DNA of 64,000 nucleotides from UBA830 sp038146925 (GTDB lineage Bacteria > Pseudomonadota > Alphaproteobacteria > MPNO01 > UBA830), in contig JAYQSP010000002.1 of the NCBI GenBank assembly GCA_038146925.1, positions 1 through 64,000 on the forward strand, written 5' to 3'. Position 1 is the first letter of the stretch; every line of letters starts with the position of its first letter. This document shows positions 35,555 through 44,966 of this stretch, in pieces. Made by a program: the position numbers and the translations under genes. The notes beneath the pieces were generated by a model, which made no database searches, was not told where the DNA came from, and saw nothing but the letters and a program-made list of their open reading frames with translations.

Positions 35555-36079
35555 TCAGGGCAGAGGGTTGAGATTGTTTTCGCGCACCGCCCGCTCGTAA
35601 ACCGGGATATCGATGATGGCCGGCATGCTGTCGGCCTGGCCGAACATGTCCGCGATCCAGCCGCGGTGGTAGCTGCCATGCGTCACCACATGCGCCAGAC
35701 ACATCGCACGTGACATCGACCCGGTATTTCCGCCGATCAGTTCGTAATCGACGACCTCATCAAGTTCGGCGTCGGACAGGCCGTCAAGATAATCGATCAG
35801 CGTCTTGTCCATCGCCCGGCGCGCCGCCCGCAGGTCGCCCAAGTCTTCATGCTGAATGGCGCGCAGTTCGGTAATGCCGTGCGGCCGTTTTTCCATATGC
35901 GCATGCCACATCAGATCAACGGTCAACAGATGGTTGAGACTGCGATGAATGGATTCCAGAAGCGTTTTGCGCTTTTTGGTGATTTCCTCCGGCGGAAGCT
36001 CCTCGACCTTGTCGAACAGCTCTTCATGAGCCCAGGCGTTGTATTCCAGCAGGCTCCGCAGATAAGCACGACCGTCCAT
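35555..36079 (-). CDS. DinB-family four-helix protein
   Basis: Protein of 174 residues with the DinB/YfiT helical bundle and the metal-binding His set (LNHLLTVDLMWH, then VTHGSYHRGW). The N-terminus LLEYNAWAHEELFDKV is family-typical. DinB-fold proteins are often thiol-dependent S-transferases (bacillithiol or mycothiol type) or maleylpyruvate isomerases. Its position directly upstream of an aromatic monooxygenase makes an isomerase role in ring breakdown conceivable, though unproven. It diverges from the Atm1-like gene by 104 bases. Confidence 0.88.
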   Translation of the reverse strand: MDGRAYLRSLLEYNAWAHEELFDKVEELPPEEITKKRKTLLESIHRSLNHLLTVDLMWHAHMEKRPHGITELRAIQHEDLGDLRAARRAMDKTLIDYLDGLSDAELDEVVDYELIGGNTGSMSRAMCLAHVVTHGSYHRGWIADMFGQADSMPAIIDIPVYERAVRENNLNPLP

Positions 36080-36183
36080 GTGAATTCTCCCTGATCAAAC
36101 GGTTTTTCCAATTCTAGCTATAAAGCGCCGGCCAACGGAATCCTATATACTGTCGTTATGTTCCCGATCATGTACGCGGCCTG

Positions 36184-38043
36184 ATGTCGCGATTTCTGCC
36201 TTCCGTCGCGCCGGAAATCCGGGCGGGCCATGCCGCCGACCTGAAAGCGATCGGCGCAGTCATGCCGTATCTGTGGCCGCGCGACGACCCGGGCATGCGG
36301 ATGCGGGTGGTGCTGTCGGTCGTCGTCCTGTTCCTGACCGCCATCCTGAACGCCCTGCTGCCGGTTTTGTTCGCGCTGGCGATAGACCGGCTGACGCCCA
36401 AGGACGCCTCGCTGATCGTGGTCGCGCCGGTCGCCCTGCTGCTGGCTTACGGGTTTATCTTCTGGTTCTCCCGGTCCCTGAACGAGCTGCGCTGGATCCT
36501 GTTCGGGCCATTGGAGCAAAGGGTGCGCCGACGGCTGGGGCTCGCCGTGTTCGATCACCTCCATACGCTGTCGCTGCGCTATCACCTGTCGCGCCGGACG
36601 GGGATGCTGAGCCGAATACAGGAACGCGGCCTGGAAGCGACGGCCGAACTGCTGTTCAATCTGGTCTTCGTCATCGCGCCGCTCGTGACCGAGATCGTGA
36701 TCATCACGGCCGTCGTGCTGGGCCGGTTCGACGCCCACTACGCGCTGATCATGGCGGCAACCCTGTCGCTGTTTCTGTCGGCCGTCATCTTCGGCTCCGA
36801 AATGCTGCGCCGGTATCAGCGCCCGGCGGTCATCAAGGCGGCGGAAGCGCACGGCAAGGCGATCGACAGCCTGCTGAACTACGAAACCGTCAAATATTTC
36901 GGCAACGAAAACTACGTCTCCCGCCGCTACGACAGCGAATTGTCGGAAGCCGAGCGCCTGACCGTCCGGTCGCTGATTTTCCGCAGCCTGCTGGGCGTGG
37001 CGCAGATGACCGTCCTCGGCATCGGCGCCGGGGCCATCGTGGTGCTGGGCGGCATGGACGTGGCCTCGGGGGCCATGACAGTCGGCGCCTTCGTGCTGAT
37101 CAACACCTACCTGCTGCAGCTGGTCCGCCCGCTGGAACGACTGGGCAATCTGTACCGGTCGATCAAACAGGCGCTGATCGATCTGGAACAAATGGTCCGC
37201 ATCTTCGACGAAAAACCGGAAGTCACCGATGCCGAAAACGCCGTCCCCCTGCCCGACGGGCCGGGTGCGATCCGCTTCGAAAACGTGTCATTCGCCTACG
37301 ATCCGCGCCGGCCGATCCTGAAGAATGTCAGCTTCGACCTCGAACCCGGGCACAAGCTCGCCCTGGTCGGGCCGAGCGGCGGCGGCAAAACGACGCTGGG
37401 GCGGCTGCTGTTCCGGTTCTACGATCCGGTCGAGGGCCGCGTCGAAATCGACGGGCACGATATCCGCAATCATACGCAGGACAGCGTCCGCGCCGCCGTC
37501 GGCGTGGTGCCGCAGGATACCGTCCTGTTCAACGAAGCGATCGGCGAGAACATCCAGTTCGGCCGGCCCGACGCAAGCCGCGAAGAGGTGGAGAACGCCG
37601 CCAAACTTGCACAGATCGAAGGCTTCATCGAAAGCCTGCCCGACGGATTCAACACCGTCGTCGGCGAACGCGGCCTGAAACTGTCAGGCGGCGAAAAGCA
37701 GCGCGTCGCGATTGCCCGGGCGGTCCTGAAACACCCGCGCATCTTCCTGTTCGACGAAGCGACATCGGCGCTGGACAGCCATACCGAACAGGCAATCCAG
37801 AACAGCCTGACGGAGGTATCGCGCGGATCGACCACGGTAGTGATTGCGCACCGACTGTCCACCGTCGTCGATGCGGATCAGATCCTGTTTATCGAAGCCG
37901 GTGAAATCGTCGAACGCGGCTCGCACCTGCAACTGCTGGCGAAGAAAGGCCACTACGCCGATTTGTGGGAAAAACAGCAACGCGCAAGCGATGACAGCAA
38001 CACCCTTGGGGACGACACAGATGTTTCCATCCCGGCCCAGTGA
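36184..38043 (+). CDS. Atm1/ABCB7-type ABC exporter half-transporter
   Basis: Membrane ABC protein of 619 residues: six membrane helices (about residues 40-330) fused to one nucleotide-binding domain. Walker A is GPSGGGKTT (about 396), signature LSGGEKQRVAIARA, Walker B FLFDEATSALD. The segment LNYETVKYFGNENYVSRRYD is diagnostic of the Atm1/HMT1 branch, which exports glutathione-conjugated or glutathione-related sulfur or metal species. The start is ATG 36184. The Acr3-type arsenite permease follows 141 bases later on the same strand, consistent with a metal-detoxification neighbourhood. Confidence 0.92.
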   Translation: MSRFLPSVAPEIRAGHAADLKAIGAVMPYLWPRDDPGMRMRVVLSVVVLFLTAILNALLPVLFALAIDRLTPKDASLIVVAPVALLLAYGFIFWFSRSLNELRWILFGPLEQRVRRRLGLAVFDHLHTLSLRYHLSRRTGMLSRIQERGLEATAELLFNLVFVIAPLVTEIVIITAVVLGRFDAHYALIMAATLSLFLSAVIFGSEMLRRYQRPAVIKAAEAHGKAIDSLLNYETVKYFGNENYVSRRYDSELSEAERLTVRSLIFRSLLGVAQMTVLGIGAGAIVVLGGMDVASGAMTVGAFVLINTYLLQLVRPLERLGNLYRSIKQALIDLEQMVRIFDEKPEVTDAENAVPLPDGPGAIRFENVSFAYDPRRPILKNVSFDLEPGHKLALVGPSGGGKTTLGRLLFRFYDPVEGRVEIDGHDIRNHTQDSVRAAVGVVPQDTVLFNEAIGENIQFGRPDASREEVENAAKLAQIEGFIESLPDGFNTVVGERGLKLSGGEKQRVAIARAVLKHPRIFLFDEATSALDSHTEQAIQNSLTEVSRGSTTVVIAHRLSTVVDADQILFIEAGEIVERGSHLQLLAKKGHYADLWEKQQRASDDSNTLGDDTDVSIPAQ

Positions 38044-38184
38044 ATTTCGGCGGTTCGGATAAGGCGTCATGAAGATGAAACAATCCAATGAAACCCTGCG
38101 AACGCATTCAAATTGCGTAAGCATCTCCCCCCCCGAAACGCCGACCGGCCGCCAAATCACAACAAATAACTCTTTAGCGGAATA

Positions 38185-39279
38185 ATGATCGACGACGCAC
38201 CTCAGAACAGTACGCAGACGCCCGAGACTGAGCAGGGCGGCATCGGCTTTTTCGAGAAATGGCTGTCCGTCTGGGTGGCGCTCTGTATTGTCGCGGGGCT
38301 GATCCTCGGCAACGTTTTTCCCGGCCTGTTCGAAATACTGGCCGGGATGGAATACGCGTCGGTCAATCTCGTCGTCGCCGTCCTGATCTGGGCGATGGTT
38401 TATCCGATGATGGTGAATGTCGATTTTTCGTCGATTCGCCATATCGGCGACCGGCCCAAAGGACTGGTCATCACGCTTGTCGTCAACTGGCTGGTAAAAC
38501 CGTTCAGCATGGCCGCGCTCGGCGTCCTGTTTTTCGAGATCGTTTTCGCCGACATGATCGCACCCGAAGATGCCGCCCAGTACATCGGCGGCCTGATCCT
38601 GCTGGGCGCGGCCCCCTGCACGGCGATGGTCTTCGTCTGGTCGCAACTCACGCGCGGCGATGCGACCTATACGCTGGTGCAGGTTTCGGTCAACGACGTC
38701 ATCATGATCTTCGCGTTCGCGCCGATCGTCGCCCTTCTGCTTGGGATGACGGATATCACGGTGCCGTGGCGGACGCTGCTTCTGTCGGTGGGACTATATG
38801 TCGTCATTCCGCTGGCGGCCGGCTATCTCACGCGCCGCCAGCTGATACGGCGCGCCGAACGCAATGCAACCGGCAACGAGGCGGTAGACCGCTTCGTCGG
38901 CAGCATCAAGCCGTATTCGGTGATCGGCCTGCTGGCGACGGTGATTCTGCTGTTCGGTTTCCAGGGCAACGTGATTATCGAGCAGCCATTGCTGATCGCG
39001 ATCATCGCGATACCGCTTCTGATCCAGTCCTACGGCATCTTTTTCATCGCCTATGCCGCGGCGTGGGCATGGCGGGTTCCCTACAACGTCGCCGCGCCCT
39101 GCGCCCTGATCGGAACGTCGAACTTCTTCGAACTGGCCGTCGCCGTCGCCATCAGCGTGTTCGGCCTGAACTCCGGCGCGGCGCTGGCGACGGTCGTCGG
39201 CGTGCTGGTCGAAGTGCCCGTTATGCTATCGCTGGTGGCCTTCGCAAACCGGACCCAGGGACACTTCCCCAGGTCCTGA
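38185..39279 (+). CDS. acr3: Arsenite efflux permease, Acr3 type
   Basis: Inner-membrane carrier of 364 residues with about ten membrane helices, full length for Acr3. The signature GAAPCTAMVFVWS contains Cys145, the conserved helix-4 cysteine required for arsenite transport. ALIGTSNFFELAVAVAISVFG is the second signature, close to helix 9. It lacks the usual companions: no ArsR regulator, ArsC reductase or ArsH is in the window. The 141-base gap upstream contains a run of eight C residues and no obvious ArsR-type operator. Confidence 0.93.
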   Translation: MIDDAPQNSTQTPETEQGGIGFFEKWLSVWVALCIVAGLILGNVFPGLFEILAGMEYASVNLVVAVLIWAMVYPMMVNVDFSSIRHIGDRPKGLVITLVVNWLVKPFSMAALGVLFFEIVFADMIAPEDAAQYIGGLILLGAAPCTAMVFVWSQLTRGDATYTLVQVSVNDVIMIFAFAPIVALLLGMTDITVPWRTLLLSVGLYVVIPLAAGYLTRRQLIRRAERNATGNEAVDRFVGSIKPYSVIGLLATVILLFGFQGNVIIEQPLLIAIIAIPLLIQSYGIFFIAYAAAWAWRVPYNVAAPCALIGTSNFFELAVAVAISVFGLNSGAALATVVGVLVEVPVMLSLVAFANRTQGHFPRS

Positions 39280-39297
39280 CGCGGGAAACGGCCGCGG

Positions 39298-40821
39298 CTA
39301 TACGTCTTTCTCGAAATGCTGCACGGTGGGCGGCGAGCCCGGAAGGCCCAGGCGTTCCCAGTCCGCGACGACCTTGTTGTAGACCTTTTCGTCCAGCATG
39401 GTGCGTTTCGAATATTCCTTGATGTGCTTGTGATCCTTGCAGGCATTGATCAGGCATTTCGATCCGTAGGGCCTGTTTTCCGGCGGATACTGGCTGGGAT
39501 CGAGCTGGGTGCTCCAGGTGTTTTTCAGTATTTCGACGTCATCGACCGGGTTGCTGCGGCTCGCCATCGCCCACAGCACCTGATCCATGTCGCAGGGATC
39601 GATATCCTCGTCCACGACGATGATCCACTTGGTGTAATACGCGCCGCCCGGCACCTGCGCGGCGAGCGCCAGAACCTGCGCCGCGTGACCCGCATAGCGC
39701 TGTTCGATGCTGACGCAGGTCATGCCCCAGCCGCCGGCGGCCGCCGGGTGGCAATAGACGCCCTTGATACCGGCAATGCCGAGCTTGTCGAAATCGTTCC
39801 AGACCCGGGCCGAGCGGATGATGGCGAAAAAGCCCGACTGTTCGCAGGACGGATAATCCGCCATCAGTGCGTTGGTCATGATCGGCTGGTTGCGGTGATG
39901 CAGCGCCGTGATTTCGATCAGCGGAGCCTCGCCTTCGGGCCGGCCGTAATAGCCGGTGAACTCGCCGAACGGGCCTTCGCCTTTCATCGAGCCGGGCTTG
40001 AGCACGCCCTCGATCACCAGTTCCGCGTTCGCCGGAATCAGCAGATCCGTCTTCTTGCCTTTAACCACCGACACCGCCTGGTCGCGGATGCCGCCGATGA
40101 ATTCGTATTCCGAGATGTTTTTGGGAAAACCCTGCGAGCCGACCAGCATAAAGATGGGATCGACGCCCCAGGCGGCCGCAACCTCGATGGATTCGCCGCG
40201 CTCCCAGGCGCGTTCGATATGCAGCCGCGCGTCCTTGCCGGGCGACAGGTAAAGCCCGGAATGGCGCTTGCCCTGCTGCATCATGCGGTAGGTGCCGACA
40301 TTCAGATATCCGGTATCCGGATCGCGCGTGATCACGCAATCCGCCGTGCCGGGATAGCGCCCGCCATCCAGTGGCCAGTGCATCGGGATCGGCAGCTTGT
40401 CGAGATCGATATCGTCACCCGTCAGCGTGTTCTCGAACACGGGCGCCTCGTCGGCCGTCACCTCGCGCGGCGGGATGCGCTGCATCAGTTTCGATTTGAC
40501 CTTCTGGATCAGCTCGATCGTCGGCGTTTCGGCATCCTCTCCCAGCGTAATGGCAATGCGTTTCAGACTGGGTCCGGCAAGATTCCACAGAAGCCGCGCA
40601 CCGATTCCGCCGTCGTCGAACCCTTCCGCCTTTTCGAACATCACCGTCGGAGACGGCTGCTGCTTTGCCAGCAGATAACCGATGGCGCTCATTTCCTGGT
40701 CGCGATTCACTGGTTCGGAAACCTTCACCAGTTCGCCAATGCCTTCGACGGCCTCCAGCCACTGCCGCAGATCCTGAATGGGTTCGTTCTGGCCAGTGGG
40801 TGTGGTTGTGGTGTCGGTCAT
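39298..40821 (-). CDS. UbiD-family decarboxylase (first copy)
   Basis: Prenylated-FMN-dependent decarboxylase of 507 residues. The catalytic block GPFGEFTGYYG carries the family Glu, and MHWPLDGGRYPGTADCVI with the downstream QGKRHSGLYLSPG forms the cofactor and metal region. HHRNQPIMTNAL is the C-terminal domain marker. ATG 40821 sits behind AGGGAGC. It converges on acr3 with an 18-base gap and diverges from the DUF1194 gene. The prFMN-making partner UbiX is not in the window, so it must be supplied elsewhere. It may be UbiD of ubiquinone synthesis or a catabolic member; the absence of neighbouring ubi genes favours catabolism. Confidence 0.9.
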   Translation of the reverse strand: MTDTTTTPTGQNEPIQDLRQWLEAVEGIGELVKVSEPVNRDQEMSAIGYLLAKQQPSPTVMFEKAEGFDDGGIGARLLWNLAGPSLKRIAITLGEDAETPTIELIQKVKSKLMQRIPPREVTADEAPVFENTLTGDDIDLDKLPIPMHWPLDGGRYPGTADCVITRDPDTGYLNVGTYRMMQQGKRHSGLYLSPGKDARLHIERAWERGESIEVAAAWGVDPIFMLVGSQGFPKNISEYEFIGGIRDQAVSVVKGKKTDLLIPANAELVIEGVLKPGSMKGEGPFGEFTGYYGRPEGEAPLIEITALHHRNQPIMTNALMADYPSCEQSGFFAIIRSARVWNDFDKLGIAGIKGVYCHPAAAGGWGMTCVSIEQRYAGHAAQVLALAAQVPGGAYYTKWIIVVDEDIDPCDMDQVLWAMASRSNPVDDVEILKNTWSTQLDPSQYPPENRPYGSKCLINACKDHKHIKEYSKRTMLDEKVYNKVVADWERLGLPGSPPTVQHFEKDV

Positions 40822-40951
40822 CGATAAGCTCCCTGTCGTCGGCGTTGATTGCGGGGATAATGGACAAGCCGCGCGCGTTGCGCAATCGACCCGGAAAGAC
40901 GGCAAATTTCCGATGATCCGTGTACACTTTCAGGATGGAGGAGAGCTGGAT

Positions 40952-41794
40952 ATGGCTAAAGTGTCGTTTCTTGCGCTGGCAGCCGCGCTTATATTCGCGG
41001 GGTCGGCCGGCGCAAAAGAGTACGTCGATCTGGAACTTGTGATTGCAACCGATGTATCTCGCAGCATCGACAGTGATGAAGCAAGGTTGCAGCGCCAGGG
41101 CATCGCGGCAGCGTTCAAAAGCGACGATGTCGTGAAGGCCATCTCATCGGGTGTGCTGCAGCGCATCACGGTTGCCTATGTGGATTATTCGAGCCGCGAC
41201 TGGAACAGGCTGGTGATCGACTGGCGTGTCATCCGGGGACGCGCCGACGCACACGCATTCGCCGACGAGCTGCTGAAAGCGGAACTAACGTTCGGACGGC
41301 GCACCTCCATCGCCGACGCGCTGGAGCATGCGACGCAACTTATCGAAAGCAACGATATCGAAGGCACCCGGCGCGTCATTGACGTCTCGGGCGACGGGCC
41401 GAACAATTTCGGCCGCTATGTCGATACGGTCCGCGACGAAACGATCGCCAAACGCATCACCGTGAACGGTTTGCCGATCATCAACCAGGCCAATAACGTT
41501 TTCAGCCGCTACAATCTGCCCGATCTCGATCTTTATTATCGTGGCTGCGTGATCGGCGGGCCGGGGGCCTTTCTGGTCGTCGCCCGGGATTTCAAGGATT
41601 TCGCCCGCGCCATCCGGCGTAAACTGATTCTTGAAATCGCCGGTCTGACGCCGCCGCCCGAACCGCGCGTCTGGCGCGCGCAGCTCGCACCGTCAGACCG
41701 CGTCAGACCCTCGCCCGGTGGATACACATACGCCAAGGGCTGCGATATCGGGGAACGCATGCGCGAAGGCTTCTGGGCCGACGACGATACCTGA
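40952..41794 (+). CDS. DUF1194 (von Willebrand A-like) secreted protein
   Basis: Protein of 280 residues with a signal peptide (MAKVSFLALAAALIFAGSAGA) and a VWA-type domain. The metal-dependent adhesion site is visible as DVSRS (Asp-x-Ser-x-Ser), a Thr in RRTSIADAL, and the Asp in DVSGDGPNN. ATG 40952 follows GGAGGAG and yields a clean signal peptide; an upstream in-frame ATG at 40914 would hide it. A Cys near the C-terminus (GCDIGERM) may be structural. Function of the family is unknown. Confidence 0.88.
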   Translation: MAKVSFLALAAALIFAGSAGAKEYVDLELVIATDVSRSIDSDEARLQRQGIAAAFKSDDVVKAISSGVLQRITVAYVDYSSRDWNRLVIDWRVIRGRADAHAFADELLKAELTFGRRTSIADALEHATQLIESNDIEGTRRVIDVSGDGPNNFGRYVDTVRDETIAKRITVNGLPIINQANNVFSRYNLPDLDLYYRGCVIGGPGAFLVVARDFKDFARAIRRKLILEIAGLTPPPEPRVWRAQLAPSDRVRPSPGGYTYAKGCDIGERMREGFWADDDT

Positions 41795-41802
41795 TCCGCT
41801 GG

Positions 41803-42279
41803 TCACTTCGTTGCCGTACCCGCCGACAGTTTGTCCAGCCACCGACGAAGCCGCCGTTTGTTGGCGCCGGTATCCCAGTAGCCATAGTTCGACTGGCTGT
41901 GGATGACGAGAGCCGCCCCTGCGCCGGCTTCCACCCCCTGAACCCGAACGGTATCCGGAAATCCGAAGACTCTGGATCGTTGCACGAAGATCAGTTGAGG
42001 CAAATCTTTATCCTCCGCAACCAGCTCCGTTCGGGGCTCGGAAGACAGAACGTCCTCAACCCTCTTCATTAATTTCGGAACGCTCAACCCCACGGCCGGA
42101 CTGTCCAGATCCGGCGTGGCACGGCAGACTCCCGCCGGACAGGCCAATGCGTCGTTCGGCGCGGAACTTCTCTGGAACTGGCGGAGATCGACGATCTCGT
42201 CGCTGAAATCGCAACCGAACATAACAGGCATAAGAACGACCAGTAACGCGAGACGGCAGAAGGATTTTAATTCTGTCAT
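41803..42279 (-). CDS. DUF1499 family lipoprotein
   Basis: Protein of 158 residues whose first 23 residues end in the lipobox VMFGC, so it is probably a lipoprotein. The remainder fits DUF1499: CPAGVCRATPDL, a helical region and a C-terminal TDTVRVQGVEAG-like strand pair with SQSNYGYWDTGANKRRLRRWL. It is the last gene of the minus-strand group that begins with the TPR oxygenase. Function unknown. Confidence 0.82.
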   Translation of the reverse strand: MTELKSFCRLALLVVLMPVMFGCDFSDEIVDLRQFQRSSAPNDALACPAGVCRATPDLDSPAVGLSVPKLMKRVEDVLSSEPRTELVAEDKDLPQLIFVQRSRVFGFPDTVRVQGVEAGAGAALVIHSQSNYGYWDTGANKRRLRRWLDKLSAGTATK

Positions 42280-42316
42280 CGCGTCCCCCGCTATACATCC
42301 AAATTGACGGTCTGGT

Positions 42317-43309
42317 TCATTCGTCCTGCGTCAGAACGATGCGGCCGCGCACGGCGCGATCCTGCACTTTCCGCAACCCGGTTGCAAAATCTTCAAGCGG
42401 CATTGTCTCCGCCGGCAGAGGCCTGATCTTTCCGGCGTCGTAAAGGTCGAATATCTGCGCGAAACACTTTGCCGTCAGATCGGGACGGCGGCGGCGGTAA
42501 TCGCTTATCTGCAAACCGCCGACATCGATATTCTTCACCAGCAGATAGTTGGCTTTCAGCGTCGGAATGCGCCCGGCGGCAAAGCCGATCACCACCATCC
42601 TGCCGCGCCAGGCGACGGCACGGATCGCGGCGTCGAAGATATCGTCGCCCAGCGGATCGATCACCACGTCGGCGCCGCGGCCGTCCGTCACCGCGAATAC
42701 CTGGTCGCGCAGGCTGTTTTTCAGATCGTCGGCAGCCAGATCGATGATGTGGTCGGCGCCGGCATCGCGAACCAGATCGGCCTTGTCCGGATTCGCAATC
42801 CCCGCCAGAGCGACCCCTCCCAACGCCTTGACCAGCTGGATCGCCGCCAGGCCGACGCCGCCCGACGCTCCGAGGACGAGAACGGTTTCGCCCGCCTCGA
42901 AACGGCCCCGTTCGACCAGGGAAAACCACGCGGTATCGTAGACCAGCGTCATTGACGCTGCGTCGGCGAAGGACAGGGAATCGGGAATTCTGTAACAGTT
43001 GTTGCGGTGAATAGGCGTCAGTTCGGCATAGCCGCCCTGTTCCGCCATCGCGACCACCCGGTCGCCGGGGGCGAAATCGTCAACGTTCCCGCCGACCTGC
43101 TTCACGATTCCCGCCGGCCCCTTTCCCGGCACAAAGGGGATGTCGGGCCTGAACTGGTAAGTGCCCCCGATCAGAACCAGGTCGACGTAGTTCACCGCCG
43201 TCGCGCGGACATCGACGATGATGTCGTCGGGTCCGGGAATGGGATCCGGAAATTCCGTCAATGCAAGATTGTCCAGAGATCCGTATTCGTTCAGGACGAC
43301 GGCGCGCAT
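42317..43309 (-). CDS. NADPH:quinone reductase-like medium-chain dehydrogenase
   Basis: MDR-superfamily enzyme of 330 residues without the zinc ligands of alcohol dehydrogenases. The nucleotide-binding motif is LGASGGVGLAAIQL (about residue 148), preceded by the PGKGPAGIV and DRVVAMAEQGGYAE blocks of the quinone-reductase branch. It follows the AMP-forming ligase with a 9-base gap and so belongs to the same transcription unit. An enoyl-CoA reductase role is possible next to a CoA ligase. Confidence 0.9.
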   Translation of the reverse strand: MRAVVLNEYGSLDNLALTEFPDPIPGPDDIIVDVRATAVNYVDLVLIGGTYQFRPDIPFVPGKGPAGIVKQVGGNVDDFAPGDRVVAMAEQGGYAELTPIHRNNCYRIPDSLSFADAASMTLVYDTAWFSLVERGRFEAGETVLVLGASGGVGLAAIQLVKALGGVALAGIANPDKADLVRDAGADHIIDLAADDLKNSLRDQVFAVTDGRGADVVIDPLGDDIFDAAIRAVAWRGRMVVIGFAAGRIPTLKANYLLVKNIDVGGLQISDYRRRRPDLTAKCFAQIFDLYDAGKIRPLPAETMPLEDFATGLRKVQDRAVRGRIVLTQDE

Positions 43310-43318
43310 GCGAATTCC

Positions 43319-44959
43319 TCAGGTCACGGGTTGGGGCACCAGATCGCCTGTTCCGATCCGGCGCTGGATCTCGATCTTGTCGAGTTTGCCGTTGGGCATC
43401 AGCGGGATATCTGCGACGGGCAGCCAGTATTCCGGCATATCGTAGCGCGACAGGCCCTCTTCGGCGAGATGGTCGAGTATGTCGGCGATCGCGACGCTCT
43501 GCCCCTCCTCGAACATGACGGCGAGGCAGGCGCGTTCTCCCAGCCGGTCGTCCGGCACGGGTATCGCCGCGGCAAGGTCGATCGCGTCATGGCGCAGGGT
43601 CAGGCTTTCGATCAGATTTGGATTGATATTGTGGCCGCCACGCACGATCAGCTCCTTGCGCCGGCCGGTCAGGGTCAGATAACCGCCTTTATCCAGCGTT
43701 CCCAGGTCGCCGGTCATAAACCAGCCGGCATCGTTCATCGATTGCGCCATCGCATCCGGGTCGTTGAAATATCCCGGCATCAGGGATCCTCCCTTGCCGC
43801 CGACCAGCCCGGACGTGCCGACCGGCAATTCCCGGTCAGGGTCGTCCGGATCGAAAATCCGCAATTCGTATCCCGCGCAGCAAACGCCCGAAGTGCCGGT
43901 CACCCGGTCTCGGCTGTCGCCCGGCAGGCCGTGCTGATGACCATTCGTTTCTGTCATCCCGTAGCCCTTCTGCACCGGGATGCCAAGATCGTAGAGCGCG
44001 CCCGAGACGTGCTCCGGGCAGGCGGCGGCGGAGACGCGGAAACTCTTCAGCCGGTCGTATGTCTCTACACCGCGGCTTTCCAGTTCGGCCAGAAAATCCA
44101 TCGCATGGGTGGGGACGCCGACCAGATAGGTCACGTGGGCGGCTTCCAGCCTGTCCACCAGCGAGTCCCCCCGCGGCCAGTCGTAGAGGACGAATTCGCC
44201 GCCGCAGACCAGCGACGTCCACAGCGTGCCGCAGCCGAGATTGTGACTGAACGGGCTGAGCGAACACGTCACTGTGTCCGGGCCGAACGACCAGGCGTCC
44301 GCAATCCCCCGGGCGGCGACGAGTTGCGAATTGTCGCTGTGCATTACACCCTTGGGCCGGCCGGTCGAGCCGGAGGTGAACGCAAGATAGGTGATCAGAT
44401 CGGGATCGCCGGCAGGTGCCGGCACATCGGAGATGTCGGGACGCAGCAGTCCGGCGAACGGCACGTCGTCGTTCGCGGGACCCAGGCGGTAGATATGGCG
44501 GAGCGACGCAAGCCCGCCGATCGCAGCCAGTATTTCATCGCCGTCGGCATCCGCGCCGTGGCCGGGTTCGTGAATATAGGCGGCACAGCACGCCCGTTCG
44601 CACATATCGGCAATTTCGGCGACCGTGTGGTTCCGGTGCGGCGACGGGCAGCAGACATAGCCGTCCCGCGATGCGGCCAGCAGGGCGATCACGGTTTCCG
44701 CCCGGTTGGGCGCCCCGACGAAGACGGTTTCTCCCTGCCGCATTCCGCGGGCCGCCAGATCGGCGGCCAGAGCATCGACCGCGGCGGTCAGTTCCGCCCA
44801 GGTAAAGGCGCGATGGCTGCTGCGCAGCGCGATTGCGTCCGGCCGGTCGGCTGCATGGGCGGCCACGATGTCGTAAATCGTGAGGTCGCGCCACACGCCG
44901 GACGCGTGATGCTCCTCCACCGCCGCCGCGCTCAACGGCGAAGTTATGATAGCGGACAT
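43319..44959 (-). CDS. AMP-forming acid-CoA ligase
   Basis: Adenylate-forming enzyme of 546 residues: phosphate-loop motif FTSGSTGRPKG (about residue 205), GYGMTETNG (about 330), the hinge and loop GDLGTLDKGG with TGRRKELI, and the catalytic Lys in MPNGKLDK. The set indicates CoA-ligase chemistry on a carboxylic acid. Specificity residues cannot be read. It begins 7 bases after the PyrD-like gene, so it shares an operon with an iron-sulfur/flavin oxidoreductase and a reductase. Confidence 0.9.
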   Translation of the reverse strand: MSAIITSPLSAAAVEEHHASGVWRDLTIYDIVAAHAADRPDAIALRSSHRAFTWAELTAAVDALAADLAARGMRQGETVFVGAPNRAETVIALLAASRDGYVCCPSPHRNHTVAEIADMCERACCAAYIHEPGHGADADGDEILAAIGGLASLRHIYRLGPANDDVPFAGLLRPDISDVPAPAGDPDLITYLAFTSGSTGRPKGVMHSDNSQLVAARGIADAWSFGPDTVTCSLSPFSHNLGCGTLWTSLVCGGEFVLYDWPRGDSLVDRLEAAHVTYLVGVPTHAMDFLAELESRGVETYDRLKSFRVSAAACPEHVSGALYDLGIPVQKGYGMTETNGHQHGLPGDSRDRVTGTSGVCCAGYELRIFDPDDPDRELPVGTSGLVGGKGGSLMPGYFNDPDAMAQSMNDAGWFMTGDLGTLDKGGYLTLTGRRKELIVRGGHNINPNLIESLTLRHDAIDLAAAIPVPDDRLGERACLAVMFEEGQSVAIADILDHLAEEGLSRYDMPEYWLPVADIPLMPNGKLDKIEIQRRIGTGDLVPQPVT

Positions 44960-44966
44960 GCAGGTA

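Noticed and set aside
38105..38150. C-run ahead of acr3 as an ArsR operator or recombination site
   Set aside because: There is only a homopolymeric C run with no dyad symmetry and no known ArsR-type pattern.
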